Source: Brevundimonas aveniformis DSM 17977
GTDB lineage: Bacteria > Pseudomonadota > Alphaproteobacteria > Caulobacterales > Caulobacteraceae
Length of the DNA stretch: 64,000 nt
Direction: 5' to 3'
Assembly: GCF_000428765.1 (NCBI RefSeq)
Contig: NZ_AUAO01000003.1
Coordinates: forward strand, 434,001-498,000
Of this stretch, positions 1-9,095 are shown piece by piece. The position numbers were made by a program, and so were the translations under genes. Every line of letters begins with the position of its first letter. Within the stretch, counting starts at the first letter, position 1. The notes beneath the pieces were generated by a model that made no database searches, was not told the DNA's origin, and saw only the letters and a program-made list of their open reading frames with translations.

Positions 1-90
1 GTCGACACCGGTTTCGATTGCCTCTCCTTCCGGAAACTTCTGCCAGGCGTAGCAGAACAGCAGGTACAGATTACGGATTGGGATTGTCAT
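1..90 (-). CDS. mcrC: McrC-like restriction component, N-terminal fragment
   Basis: Only the first 30 codons are inside the window; the gene runs off the left edge. The fragment reads MTIPIRNLYLLFCYAW and on, the characteristic N-terminus of McrC/5-methylcytosine restriction proteins (IPIRNLYxLLCYAW). Its ATG (88-90) overlaps the TGA of the upstream McrB-like gene by four bases, so the two are translationally coupled. In the family McrC carries the PD-(D/E)xK nuclease that cuts DNA when driven by the McrB NTPase; that part is not visible here. Confidence 0.75.
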   Translation of the reverse strand, partial: MTIPIRNLYLLFCYAWQKFPEGEAIETGVD

Positions 91-2930
91 GCGCGGCTGC
101 GCAGGCGAGCGCACCAGTCTGCCGCCTTCTCAGGCGCGTCGAACCAGTACTCCTCCAGCAGTGGCTGGATCTCCGTGTCGACGACCTGAGCGAACCAGGC
201 GACGCCGTCGGCGACCGGGTCCGATGGCGTGAAGAAGCTGTGGCCGATTTGGAAGCCCGGCCCGAGATTGACCACGTCCTCAGAGATCGCAGCATTCAGC
301 TCGTTCATGCCGCCAACAATGGCCTGAACGACCCCGCTCGACACCTGCCTGTCTGCAAGATGGCGAGCGAAGTTGGGATCATTGAATCCCGGCCTCAGGG
401 TCACAAAGCTGAACCGGCGACGAAGCGCATAGTCGACCATTGAGAGCGACCGATCCGCCGTGTTCATCATTCCCAAGATCCAGACGTTCTCGGGCACATA
501 GAAGCCGGGGTCACTCTCATCAGCATAGGCCAGCTTGGCAGCCCACTCGTGCGATCGCTTGTCGTGCTCGATCAGCAGCATGAGCTCGCCGAAGATCTTG
601 GACAGGTTTCCGCGGTTGATCTCGTCGATGATGAAAACGTAGCGGCGCTCAGGGTTCTCGCGAGCCGCCTCGCAGAACCGGTGGAACACACCGTCGCGAA
701 GTGCAAAGCCCCCGTCGGCCGTGGGCCGATACCCCTGGATAAAGTCCTCGTAGCCATACGACTGGTGGAACTGCACGACCTCAACACGGTCGGGGGCCCG
801 CTCCTCCATCAGGGCATAGGCCAGGCGCCTTGCGATAAACGATTTGCCGACGCCGGGCGCCCCCTGAAGGATCGCATTCTTCTTCCCGCGCCAGACGTCG
901 AGAATGCGCTTGAACTCAGCACGCTCCATGAACAGACCGCGCATAGCGTCGTCGATCGTGACGGGGGCGGCGACCACGTCTTCTTCCTCTAGCGCCTCGG
1001 GTCCGTCTTCGTTGTGAGCAATCGCTGCATAGGCGGCTAGCAACGGCTCCAGCATGTCGTTGAGCTCGGCATCAGACGGCAAGGCGTCTGCCTGCAGTTC
1101 GCGATGAGCAATGACGCTCGCCTCATAGCTTTTGGCTCGCCACCCTTCCGCGCCGAGTGCGACGTCGCCATCCAGCGCGTAACCGTAGTCGGCAAGGCTG
1201 GGCACCTGGGCTCGGAAAGCCTCCGCTCGTGCTCGCAGCGCCGCAAAGCCTTCCGAACGGCCCAGCTCGTTCACGAGGTTCGTCGTGCCTTGAGCGAGAT
1301 TGAGGTAGATCGTGGACAGGTCTCGACTGACGAGGAAGACGACGTAAACACCGTCCTGGGTGGAGGTGGTGATCCGCTGATCCATGATCGCGATCCACGG
1401 GACTGACGCCCAGACCCCCTTACCTAGGCTCCAATCAACGATCAGATCCGACCGAGCCTTGACGCTGGGCAGCGCCTCGATACGTGCCTTCAGATCCCCC
1501 ATGGTCGCCCACAGGTCTGGGACGGTCGTCAGCGGCCCCTTGCTCACTTCGGCGAAGCGCTTGAGGAAAGCGCTCATCAAGTCCGCAATCGACCGCTCGT
1601 CGTTTGCAGCGTCATACATCAGAGCGACCCAGAGAAAGCTCTGCACGTCGATCAGGTCACGCGGCGCCCATCCCGCGCTGTGGAGCGCCTGCCGGAGGTC
1701 GTCGCTCAGGGCAAGAGCCGCTGACACACGCCCAGGCTCATCATTGTGGGTAGGGAATTTGGCGCCGCGGAGAAGCGCATAGGCGCGCTCAAAGACGTCC
1801 GTTCGAACAACGACAAAACCGTCTGGGTTTTGAAGCATCAGAAGGCATGATCCGACGAGCCGCGCGATACCCAACGGTCCTGTCGCACCGATGCTGCGAA
1901 ACACCTCGCCGGCCGCATCAATGAATCGTTCCAGGCGCTCCCCGCCTGGCTCAGCGCCATTCAGAAGTTGGGCCAGTGCGCGGCCAATCGACCGAGCCCG
2001 TTCGTTATCGTTCGGCTTGAACCGATCGACCGCCTGCCAGCCAATCAGGTTCTGCGGGCCCGCCATAGTGGCAAGCCTTTGGGTCAGCAACCGATGCACC
2101 GCAGAGGTTAGAGCAATGGCTTCGTCGTCAGACAGGGTGTGCTGATCGGCAAGAGGTTGGACCTCGCTGCGGAATAGCTCGACCAGCTCGTCTTTGTAGG
2201 CGCGCTCATGTTCGATGTAGGTGGCGCCAGGCTCGTCAAAGGTCTCAAACCCGGGCATGGCTTGCTTGAAGTTGGCCATAAGCCGGTGAAGCTCAGCCTG
2301 ATTCAAGGCTTGCGCGCCGAGACCTCCGTACCAATCCAGAATTTGGGAGAGCTGCGCCTCTGATTGGACGACAATCAGCCAAGCAGGTTTGGGCTGAGCC
2401 AAACGTGGAGCGTTGGCCTTGAGATAAGTGTGTCGGTCCTCAGTGGATGCGTAGTGTTCGCCGCGACCTAAGTCGGCCGGCGGCTCCGATTCCAGCCACA
2501 GGCGCGCCGACTTTTGCTCCAGCTGCAACGCGAGTTCGCGTCCCGCCTCGGTCTGCCAGACGGCGATGTATTTGCCGCCTGATCTCTCGTCTCCCCAAGC
2601 CGCTCTGATCAGTTCAAGAGCACGCTCGGAATCCAAGCCGCTCGCCTGATCACCAAACATCGCGAATCCAAGCTCTCGCAACTTCTTTGCGACAGTCGCT
2701 TCTCCGCCAGAGAACTCGGCTGCCTTGAGGGGCCCTTGGTCTGGGTACTGATAGCCGTACGCAACCCCCGCGATGGCCTTGGAGTCGTAGAGACGCCCTC
2801 CACGAGCCAGGAAGTGATCGCGAGCGCGCGCAAACCCGTATTTCGCCAGGAAGGCGTCGCCGCCCATGCCATCATACTCATCGAGCGCACGGTTGACCGC
2901 GGACGGATCCGTAAGAAGTTCAAGAGACAT
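87..2930 (-). CDS. mcrB: McrB-like AAA NTPase with ScoMcrA-type N-terminal head
   Basis: 947 residues. The first about 90 residues (FLAKYGF, YDSKAIAGVAYGY, FSGGEATVAKKL) match the N-terminal head domain of ScoMcrA-type type IV restriction enzymes. Residues about 500-640 look like DUF3578 (WIAIMDQ, YLNLAQGTTN), common in McrB homologues. The last third is a McrB-type AAA domain with Walker A GAPGVGKS near residue 689, Walker B FIIDEINRGNLSKIFGEL near 764, and MMNTADRSLSMVDYALRRRF. The long middle has no motif I recognise and may hold target recognition. Together with the downstream mcrC start it should form a modification-dependent restriction motor that degrades modified phage DNA. Domain identity is clear; the recognised modification cannot be read from the sequence. 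Confidence 0.88.
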   Translation of the reverse strand: MSLELLTDPSAVNRALDEYDGMGGDAFLAKYGFARARDHFLARGGRLYDSKAIAGVAYGYQYPDQGPLKAAEFSGGEATVAKKLRELGFAMFGDQASGLDSERALELIRAAWGDERSGGKYIAVWQTEAGRELALQLEQKSARLWLESEPPADLGRGEHYASTEDRHTYLKANAPRLAQPKPAWLIVVQSEAQLSQILDWYGGLGAQALNQAELHRLMANFKQAMPGFETFDEPGATYIEHERAYKDELVELFRSEVQPLADQHTLSDDEAIALTSAVHRLLTQRLATMAGPQNLIGWQAVDRFKPNDNERARSIGRALAQLLNGAEPGGERLERFIDAAGEVFRSIGATGPLGIARLVGSCLLMLQNPDGFVVVRTDVFERAYALLRGAKFPTHNDEPGRVSAALALSDDLRQALHSAGWAPRDLIDVQSFLWVALMYDAANDERSIADLMSAFLKRFAEVSKGPLTTVPDLWATMGDLKARIEALPSVKARSDLIVDWSLGKGVWASVPWIAIMDQRITTSTQDGVYVVFLVSRDLSTIYLNLAQGTTNLVNELGRSEGFAALRARAEAFRAQVPSLADYGYALDGDVALGAEGWRAKSYEASVIAHRELQADALPSDAELNDMLEPLLAAYAAIAHNEDGPEALEEEDVVAAPVTIDDAMRGLFMERAEFKRILDVWRGKKNAILQGAPGVGKSFIARRLAYALMEERAPDRVEVVQFHQSYGYEDFIQGYRPTADGGFALRDGVFHRFCEAARENPERRYVFIIDEINRGNLSKIFGELMLLIEHDKRSHEWAAKLAYADESDPGFYVPENVWILGMMNTADRSLSMVDYALRRRFSFVTLRPGFNDPNFARHLADRQVSSGVVQAIVGGMNELNAAISEDVVNLGPGFQIGHSFFTPSDPVADGVAWFAQVVDTEIQPLLEEYWFDAPEKAADWCARLRSRA

Positions 2931-3031
2931 CGGCGGCTTATCAATCCTTCATTCGCGGGGATTGTGGGTCGACGCATTCGCGGACCCAGCCTCCCTCCCC
3001 GCAATCATTCAGCGTATTCTGTCCGCTCGCG

Positions 3032-3334
3032 TCAATGCAGTCGACGATAGCGGCGGCCACTTGCGCCGCCGTGGTCATGGAGCACAGTGACGACGGACCC
3101 GTCGTCCTCTGCGCAAATGACCGTCACGCCGCCGAGGCGCTCAAGTCGAGCGCCCAGCTCGCGCCTGAGCCTTGTGTCGCGGATGCGCCCGCGGCTTAGT
3201 CGGAAAGCTACGCAGCCGCTGCCGACGGGCGTTTCCATATCTGCGTGTTCCAAGATGCTGTCGATGACCCATCCTACGATGCCCCGCTGGTTCGCCCGGA
3301 CCTCAGCGTGCTGCGACAGTTGCGCTTGAACCAT
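3032..3334 (-). CDS. DUF4258-like small protein
   Basis: 100 residues from an ATG at 3332-3334 preceded by GGAGG eight bases upstream; a longer in-frame start at 3472 has poorer support. The pattern LSQHAEVRANQRGI, then a basic stretch (RLRRELGARLERLGG) and a C-terminal strand with GRRYRR, resembles DUF4258-type small proteins (S-HA-xxRxxQRGI). It lies 101 bp upstream of the McrB-like gene on the same strand and close to the divergent helicase-nuclease gene. Function unknown; a toxin-like or regulatory role is possible but not shown. Confidence 0.5.
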   Translation of the reverse strand: MVQAQLSQHAEVRANQRGIVGWVIDSILEHADMETPVGSGCVAFRLSRGRIRDTRLRRELGARLERLGGVTVICAEDDGSVVTVLHDHGGASGRRYRRLH

Positions 3335-3487
3335 TTCATAGACCTCCACCACCTGAAGATCATCGATATGCAGGACGTACGTCAGAAATGGTCGCAGCGT
3401 GAGACGCGGGACCTGGATTGCGCGCCCTGATTGCGCTTTGATCGATCTGCCAGGTGACCAAGACTGTCGCAAATATTGGGGGAATGG

Positions 3488-6400
3488 ATGAGGCGACTAT
3501 CCGCATCGCGCCTAAATGACTTCTTGGACTGCCAGCACAAGGCGGCGCTATGGCTCTCGAATATCGAGCCGGATGCAGAGGCCGATCCAACCCTCGAACT
3601 CATTAGGGCTCGCGGGTTCGAGCACGAGGCCCAGGTGCTGAAAACCCTGGAAGCCGAACACGGACCCGCCGTCAGCATCGACGATCGCGCTTCGCTCGAG
3701 GCCCGGATCGTAGCGACAAACGAGGCGATCGCTTCTGGCGCGCGCCTGATCTACCAGGCGGCCTTCGCGAACGATCGGTGGGTCGGTTTCCCCGACTTCC
3801 TTGTCCGCACCCAGACCGAAGTCGGCGAGGCCTACCGGCCGGAAGACGCCAAACTGGCGCGCCGCGCTAAAGCCGAGCACGTCATCCAGCTGAACGTCTA
3901 CGCTCGCCTCGTGGAAGAGACGACGGGAGCCCCCCCCTCGGCCGGCCTCATCCATGTGGGTGGCGGCGAACCTGAGGCCTTCGACCTTAGGCAAACAAGT
4001 CACATTACGGACCGCTTCATGGGCCGATTCGAACGCTTTGCAGATGAAGGCCAGCGAGACACCCGGCCTGTACGAAACTCGGCTTGTAGCCGTTGTGGAT
4101 TTCAATCTCGGTGCGAGCAAGAATGGCGCGATGACGACAGCGCCGTCTTTGTGGCTGGCATCCGCGGCGACCAGCTCGTCAAGCTTGAGCAGGCCGGTCT
4201 GGGCGCCCTTTCAGCCCTCGCCGCTGCAAATCCTCATAGCCCTCCGCCATCGCTGTCCGTCGAGACGTTCGGTAAGCTCGTCCAACAAGCGCGCTTGCAG
4301 AAGGCCGGCGCCGACGGCGGGCATCATGTCGAGACGCTGACACCCGAGCCCGGCCGCGGCTTCGCCCTTTTGCCGGATCCGCAAGATGGCGACGTCTTCT
4401 TCGATATCGAAGGTGACCCACTTTATCCGGAAGGCTTGGAGTACCTGTTCGGCCTCCTGGGCCCACTCGAGACAGAGACGAGCGAGTTCACGGCGATTTG
4501 GGCTCACGACCACGCCGAGGAGAAGGTCGCGTTCGAAGACCTAATAGATCGCCTTGAGCGGCACTTCGACCGCTATCCGACGGCGAAAATCTACCACTAC
4601 GCACCTTACGAAGTGACGGCCCTCAAGCGGCTCGCCATGCGCTACGCGACGCGAGAAGCGGCGCTAGATCAGATGCTGCGCGATCAGCGGTTCGTTGATC
4701 TTTACAAGATCGTTCGTCAGGGACTGCGAGCGTCGACCGAAGGTTACTCGCTCAAGGACCTCGAGAAGATCTATTGGAATGGCCGCCAGGGCGAGGTCAC
4801 CAACGCCGGCGACAGCATCGTCGAATACGAGCGATGGCGCGAGGTGTCGGACCCCACCATCCTCGAATCCATCAGAAGCTACAATGAGGACGACGTCCGC
4901 TCCACGCTGAGGATGCGAGACTGGCTTGTCGGACTTCGCCCAACTGGAGCCAACTTCGGTCTCCCGTCATCGGAGGAGCCTGAGCAAGATCCGGAGCGGG
5001 CCGAAAAGCGCGAAGCGTTCGAGGCCAAGCGCGAAGCGTTCGAGGCCAAGCGCCAAGCGCTCGCCGCCCAGATCCGAGAAGGCGCTGTTGGCGACGCGCG
5101 CGTGCGCGATCTGTTAGCGGAAATGCTCTGGTTCCATCAGCGGGCGCACAAGCCTGTTTGGTGGGCGATTTTTGACCGTCAAACTTGGACCGATGAGGAG
5201 CTCATCGAAGACTTGGAAAGCTTGGGTGCTCTCACGCTCAAGTCTCAGGTTCAGGATAAGCGATCGTACGAAGCCACTTACGGCTTCCCGATCCAAGAGA
5301 CCCGCCTGAAGGTGGGGGCTACTCCGAACATCGCAGCGACGCTCAAAAGCGCTGGAACGATCAAGTCGCTCGATGTCGATGAAGGGTTGGTCGTCTTACG
5401 ACGCGGGACGGCGCAGGGCGATTTTCCAGAAGCTTGTTCTCTTTCCCCAGGCGCTCCGATCGATCAGTCGATCCTGGTGTCCGGCATAATTGCTGCGCTC
5501 GGGTCCCTCGTCGGGGATCCCTCAGCCCTTCCTGCTCTCGTCAATCTACTCATGCGAGAAGCTCCACAAATGAGTGGTCGGCAGGCCGGCGCTCCTATCG
5601 TTGATCCAAGCGGCGATTTGCTGGATGGCACGATCGAAGCCGTTCGCCGCCTCGACCGCAGCAGTCTCATCATCCAGGGGCCGCCTGGGACAGGAAAGAC
5701 GTACACCACGGCACGAGCCATCGTGGCCTTGCTGCGAGACGGCAAGCGCGTCGGCGTGTCCTCCAACTCCCACAAAGCCATCATCAATGTGCTGGAGGCC
5801 ATCCAAGCCCATGCGGATGAAACGGGCTTCGACTTCAGAGGTGTGAAGAAGGGGACCCGTGGTGATGACGAAACGGCTTATGTCAGCCGGTGCGTCCAAA
5901 CCGTCTTCTCTTCGAAAGATGTGACTGACGACTTCCAGCTTGTTGGCGGAACGGCCTACCACTTCGCGGGCGATGAGCCGCTCGCGTTCGACTATCTGTT
6001 TGTCGACGAAGCGGGGCAGGTTGCTCTGGGCAATCTCATCGCCATGGCGCCGTCGGCCTCAAATCTCGTGCTCGTCGGGGATCAAATGCAGCTTCCCCAA
6101 CCCGTCCAGGGCGTTCACCCGGGAGAGTCAGGGCTGTCTTGTCTCGACTATGCGATGCAAGACCACGCCACGGTACCGACAGACCGAGGTGTCCTGTTGA
6201 ACGTATCGCGGCGCATGCACCCTGAGGTGTGTGGCTTCATCTCTGACGCCTTCTATGAGGGCCGACTGCTGGCCCATGCCTCGACCGCCCAGCGGTCGTT
6301 GCACATCGGTTCGGACTGTTCGGCTGGGCTGCGGCCCAACGGGGTCAGCGTGGTTGAAGTCGTACATTCGGGTTGTACGCAAAGCAGCACAGAAGAAGCG

Positions 6401-6820
6401 AGGACCGTCCGCGAACTCTACGACGATCTTTTACGATCGAAGTTCGCCGAAGGCGCGAAAGAGCGACAGCTCGAAATCGACGACATCCTAGTCGTGAGCC
6501 CCTACAACATGCAGGTCAGCCTGTTGAAGCGGACCCTGCCGCCCGGAGCCCGCGTCGGAACGGTAGATAAGTTCCAAGGGCAAGAGGCGCCTGTGGTCAT
6601 CGTATCAATGGCGACGTCTTTCGGCGGAGACGCGCCGCGAGGCACTGAGTTCCTCTTCAACCGCAACCGGCTGAACGTAGCAATCAGTCGAGCCCAGTGC
6701 CTGGCCATTCTGGTTCGAAGCGACCGACTGCTCGAAACCCCATCCCTAGCGAAGGACGATCTTCCCCGCCTCGACGTACTGGCCCGCGCCGATGCGGCAA
6801 GCAGCACAAGAGCCAGCTGA
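3488..6820 (+). CDS. TM0106-type RecB/Cas4-like nuclease fused to RNase H-like and SF1 helicase domains
   Basis: 1110 residues from ATG 3488, chosen because GGGGG lies five bases upstream; an in-frame TTG at 3476 is the alternative. The N-terminus is a RecB-like nuclease of the TM0106 family, with one Cys near residue 15 (LDCQHKA) and a CSRCGFQSRC cluster near 200, as in Fe-S-containing Cas4/AddB-type nucleases. An RNase H-like domain begins near 302 (VFFDIEGDPLYPEG). After a repeated linker comes an Upf1/Dna2-like helicase: Walker A GPPGTGKT near 731, Walker B FVDEAGQ near 838, LVGDQMQLPQ, VDKFQGQEAPVVIVS and NVAISRAQ. Likely a DNA-processing machine; its position beside McrBC suggests phage defence, which is inference. 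Confidence 0.85.
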   Translation: MRRLSASRLNDFLDCQHKAALWLSNIEPDAEADPTLELIRARGFEHEAQVLKTLEAEHGPAVSIDDRASLEARIVATNEAIASGARLIYQAAFANDRWVGFPDFLVRTQTEVGEAYRPEDAKLARRAKAEHVIQLNVYARLVEETTGAPPSAGLIHVGGGEPEAFDLRQTSHITDRFMGRFERFADEGQRDTRPVRNSACSRCGFQSRCEQEWRDDDSAVFVAGIRGDQLVKLEQAGLGALSALAAANPHSPPPSLSVETFGKLVQQARLQKAGADGGHHVETLTPEPGRGFALLPDPQDGDVFFDIEGDPLYPEGLEYLFGLLGPLETETSEFTAIWAHDHAEEKVAFEDLIDRLERHFDRYPTAKIYHYAPYEVTALKRLAMRYATREAALDQMLRDQRFVDLYKIVRQGLRASTEGYSLKDLEKIYWNGRQGEVTNAGDSIVEYERWREVSDPTILESIRSYNEDDVRSTLRMRDWLVGLRPTGANFGLPSSEEPEQDPERAEKREAFEAKREAFEAKRQALAAQIREGAVGDARVRDLLAEMLWFHQRAHKPVWWAIFDRQTWTDEELIEDLESLGALTLKSQVQDKRSYEATYGFPIQETRLKVGATPNIAATLKSAGTIKSLDVDEGLVVLRRGTAQGDFPEACSLSPGAPIDQSILVSGIIAALGSLVGDPSALPALVNLLMREAPQMSGRQAGAPIVDPSGDLLDGTIEAVRRLDRSSLIIQGPPGTGKTYTTARAIVALLRDGKRVGVSSNSHKAIINVLEAIQAHADETGFDFRGVKKGTRGDDETAYVSRCVQTVFSSKDVTDDFQLVGGTAYHFAGDEPLAFDYLFVDEAGQVALGNLIAMAPSASNLVLVGDQMQLPQPVQGVHPGESGLSCLDYAMQDHATVPTDRGVLLNVSRRMHPEVCGFISDAFYEGRLLAHASTAQRSLHIGSDCSAGLRPNGVSVVEVVHSGCTQSSTEEARTVRELYDDLLRSKFAEGAKERQLEIDDILVVSPYNMQVSLLKRTLPPGARVGTVDKFQGQEAPVVIVSMATSFGGDAPRGTEFLFNRNRLNVAISRAQCLAILVRSDRLLETPSLAKDDLPRLDVLARADAASSTRAS
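5011..5052 (+). repeat. Perfect 21-bp tandem repeat (two copies) in the helicase-nuclease linker
   Basis: cgaagcgttcgaggccaagc plus g repeats exactly twice (5011-5031 and 5032-5052), encoding two copies of a seven-residue, charged, alpha-helical unit (EAFEAKR) between the RNase H-like and helicase domains. A third, partly matching unit (QALAAQ) follows. The seven-residue period fits a short coiled coil whose length could change by slippage. Confidence 0.9.
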
Positions 6821-7006
6821 CGAGATACGAATATAATAGATTGTATTAGCGGATCGGATCATTCTGACGTATTCATAGGCGCGAAGCCCGATCGTATACT
6901 TAGCTAAAATCAAATATTACTTCGTTATCTGCACAATTTTAGGCTTCTTACCCTTGTTTGGCGGAACTGAATCGGCAAGCGTCCCTCCTCGAAAGGGGCG
7001 CCTACG
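6821..7006. other. AT-rich spacer before the ParB-methyltransferase cassette
   Basis: 186 bp with no gene. The first 120 bp are clearly richer in A and T than the genes on both sides (for example gaatataatagattgtatt). This may be a promoter region for the downstream methyltransferase or an insertion boundary; no inverted repeat or att core is evident. Confidence 0.4.
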
Positions 7007-8338
7007 ATGTCGCACGCTGAAAATCTGGAACTGCTTCCCCTCGATCGCCTGAGGCCAGCCAAGCGGAACGCGCGGACACACTCCCCTCGGCAGGTGGAGC
7101 TGCTGGCCAAGTCGATCCAGGCGCACGGGTTCGTGTCGCCCATCATCATCGACGAGGCTGACAATGTGTTGGCTGGGCACGGACGCCTCCTAGCCGCGCG
7201 TTCGCTCAAGCTTGAAACGGCGCCCTGTCGCCGACTTGTTGGCCGATCGCCGGAGGAGCTTCGGGCCTTCGCACTTGCAGACAATGCGATCGCGGCCAAA
7301 GCCGGCTGGGACAAGGAACTGCTCGCCCTTGAGCTCGAGGAACTCTCACTCATAGAGCTGGATCTCGAGCTGACCGGGTTCGAACAGTTTGAGGTCGACA
7401 CCATCCTGTTCGATGGTCGAGCCGCCTCCCCATCCACGTCAGACGTCGCCGACGAACAGCCGCGACCATCAGCGCAGGCGGACGCCGTCACCAAACCAGG
7501 TGACGGGTGGCAGCTTGGGCGTCACCGCCTCGTCTGTGGCGACGCCAAAGACCCCGACCTGGTTCGACACCTGATGGGAGACGATCAGGCCGACGCCATC
7601 TTCACAGACCCGCCCTACAATGTCCCGATCACCGGCCACGTCTGCGGCCTTGGGAAGGTCCAGCATCGCGAGTTCGCCGAGGCTGTCGGCGAGATGAGCT
7701 CCGATGAGTTCACAGCCTTTCTCAAGGCTGCACTCGCCCCCGCGGCCGCCGTTGCTCGAGATGGTGCGATTGCCTTTGTCTGCATGGATTGGCGTCACAT
7801 CGCCGAACTCACAGCCGCCGGCGCCGAGGTGTTCGATGAGCTAAAGAACGTCTGCGTCTGGGCGAAGACCAATGCTGGCATGGGGACCTTCTACCGGTCG
7901 CAGCATGAACTGGTGTTCGCCTTCAAGATCGGTCAGGCGCCGCACATCAACAACTTTGGCTTGGGCGATAAGGGTCGATACCGCACGAACGTCTGGTCGT
8001 ACGCCGGCGTGAACAGCTTCCGGAAGGAGCGTGACGCTGAGCTCGCGATGCATCCGACGGTCAAGCCCGTCGCGCTCGTCGCCGACGCGATCCGGGACGT
8101 GACTCATCGTAAGGGCATCGTCCTGGATCCCTTCGGTGGCTCTGGGACGACCTTGATTGCCGCCGAGATGACCGGCCGGAGAGCCCACCTAATTGAGATC
8201 GACCCGACCTATTGCGACGTTATCGTCCGCCGTTGGCAGGCTTACACCGGGAAGTCAGCGACGATCGGAGGCGGTAGCGCCACCTTCGACGAGACTGCCT
8301 TGGAGCGTCGCGCGGTCGCCGAGAAGGAGGCGGCATGA
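7007..8338 (+). CDS. ParB-like nuclease domain fused to a beta-group DNA methyltransferase
   Basis: 443 residues. The N-terminus is a ParB/sulfiredoxin-type domain (LLPLDRLRPAKRNARTHSPRQVELLAKSI, GHGRLLAAR). The C-terminal half is an N6-adenine/N4-cytosine methyltransferase: motif IV DPPYN near residue 202 precedes the AdoMet motif DPFGGSGTT near 371, the beta-group order also found in CcrM. Such fusions are common in alphaproteobacterial prophages and integrative elements, where they may modify element DNA. The ATG of the next gene overlaps its stop by four bases, so the two are coupled. The target site cannot be predicted. Confidence 0.9.
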   Translation: MSHAENLELLPLDRLRPAKRNARTHSPRQVELLAKSIQAHGFVSPIIIDEADNVLAGHGRLLAARSLKLETAPCRRLVGRSPEELRAFALADNAIAAKAGWDKELLALELEELSLIELDLELTGFEQFEVDTILFDGRAASPSTSDVADEQPRPSAQADAVTKPGDGWQLGRHRLVCGDAKDPDLVRHLMGDDQADAIFTDPPYNVPITGHVCGLGKVQHREFAEAVGEMSSDEFTAFLKAALAPAAAVARDGAIAFVCMDWRHIAELTAAGAEVFDELKNVCVWAKTNAGMGTFYRSQHELVFAFKIGQAPHINNFGLGDKGRYRTNVWSYAGVNSFRKERDAELAMHPTVKPVALVADAIRDVTHRKGIVLDPFGGSGTTLIAAEMTGRRAHLIEIDPTYCDVIVRRWQAYTGKSATIGGGSATFDETALERRAVAEKEAA

Positions 8339-8805
8339 GCGACAGCGAATGGCATGATCCCGGTGATGAGCCGGAGGACGTTGGGTACTGCCGACCGCCT
8401 AAGCGCAGTCAGTTCCGCAAGGGGCAGTCGGGGAATCCGAAGGGCCGGCCGAAGAAGCGGCCGCAACATTTTAGCCAGCGGCAGCTGACCCACGCGATCA
8501 TCGAGAACTTGGATGGTCCCATCACCTTCACGAACTCTGACGGGGTGACGATCACTTTGTCAGGCTCGTCGGCGATGTTGACGATGGCCAAGAAGCACAT
8601 CCTCCAAAACCCGAGCATCGCCGGCTTCAAATTCTACTACGACCTCCTCCGACAAGCGGCCTCTGAGAGCGAGCGGAGACAGCCGGAGGCCCACAAGCTG
8701 ATGGATCAGATCACTGACATGCTGGCCGCCAACCCGCGGACCAAGCTAGACGACTATGCTCGTAGCGAGATGAAGCGCGCTACTGAGCGAACCCGTCGCC
8801 CCTAA
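8335..8805 (+). CDS. DUF5681 protein
   Basis: 156 residues. Residues about 21-42 carry the family signature: PPKRSQFRKGQSGNPKGRPK. It is coupled to the ParB-methyltransferase by an ATGA overlap, and its TAA overlaps the stop of the convergent XRE gene. DUF5681 proteins occur beside ParB-methyltransferase genes in phages and integrative elements; their biochemical role is not established. The basic N-terminal patch suggests nucleic-acid binding, which is inference. Confidence 0.85.
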   Translation: MSDSEWHDPGDEPEDVGYCRPPKRSQFRKGQSGNPKGRPKKRPQHFSQRQLTHAIIENLDGPITFTNSDGVTITLSGSSAMLTMAKKHILQNPSIAGFKFYYDLLRQAASESERRQPEAHKLMDQITDMLAANPRTKLDDYARSEMKRATERTRRP

Positions 8806-9008
8806 GCGATCAGCGCCTTGAGGTCCTCGCCCAGCGCGTCGGCGATCCGAACCATAACCATCAGACTGGGATTGCGCCGGCCGCGCTCGATACCCCCGAG
8901 GTAGGTTAGGTCGATCTTGGAATCGAAGGCCAAACGCTCTTGCGACAGGCCGCGCGCGAGCCTCAGCCGACGCACGTTCTCCCCCACCCGCTTTCGCCAA
9001 TCTTCCAT
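8802..9008 (-). CDS. XRE-family HTH transcriptional regulator
   Basis: 68 residues from ATG 9008; an in-frame TTG at 9029 would add seven residues. Almost all of it is one helix-turn-helix of the XRE/Cro type: VGENVRRLRLARGLSQERLA, then IDLTYLGGIERGRRNPSL, then IADALGEDLKAL. It converges with the DUF5681 gene, the stop codons overlapping. The size fits a minimal phage- or element-type repressor that could control the recombinase or methyltransferase genes. Confidence 0.85.
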   Translation of the reverse strand: MEDWRKRVGENVRRLRLARGLSQERLAFDSKIDLTYLGGIERGRRNPSLMVMVRIADALGEDLKALIA

Positions 9009-9095
9009 TTGCAGGATTGGCCACGGCAAGGCTTATAGTCGCTAGGGATTATAGTCCCTGTTGCGCTGATGGGCTGTAAGCCCGAGGGGGAAAGT

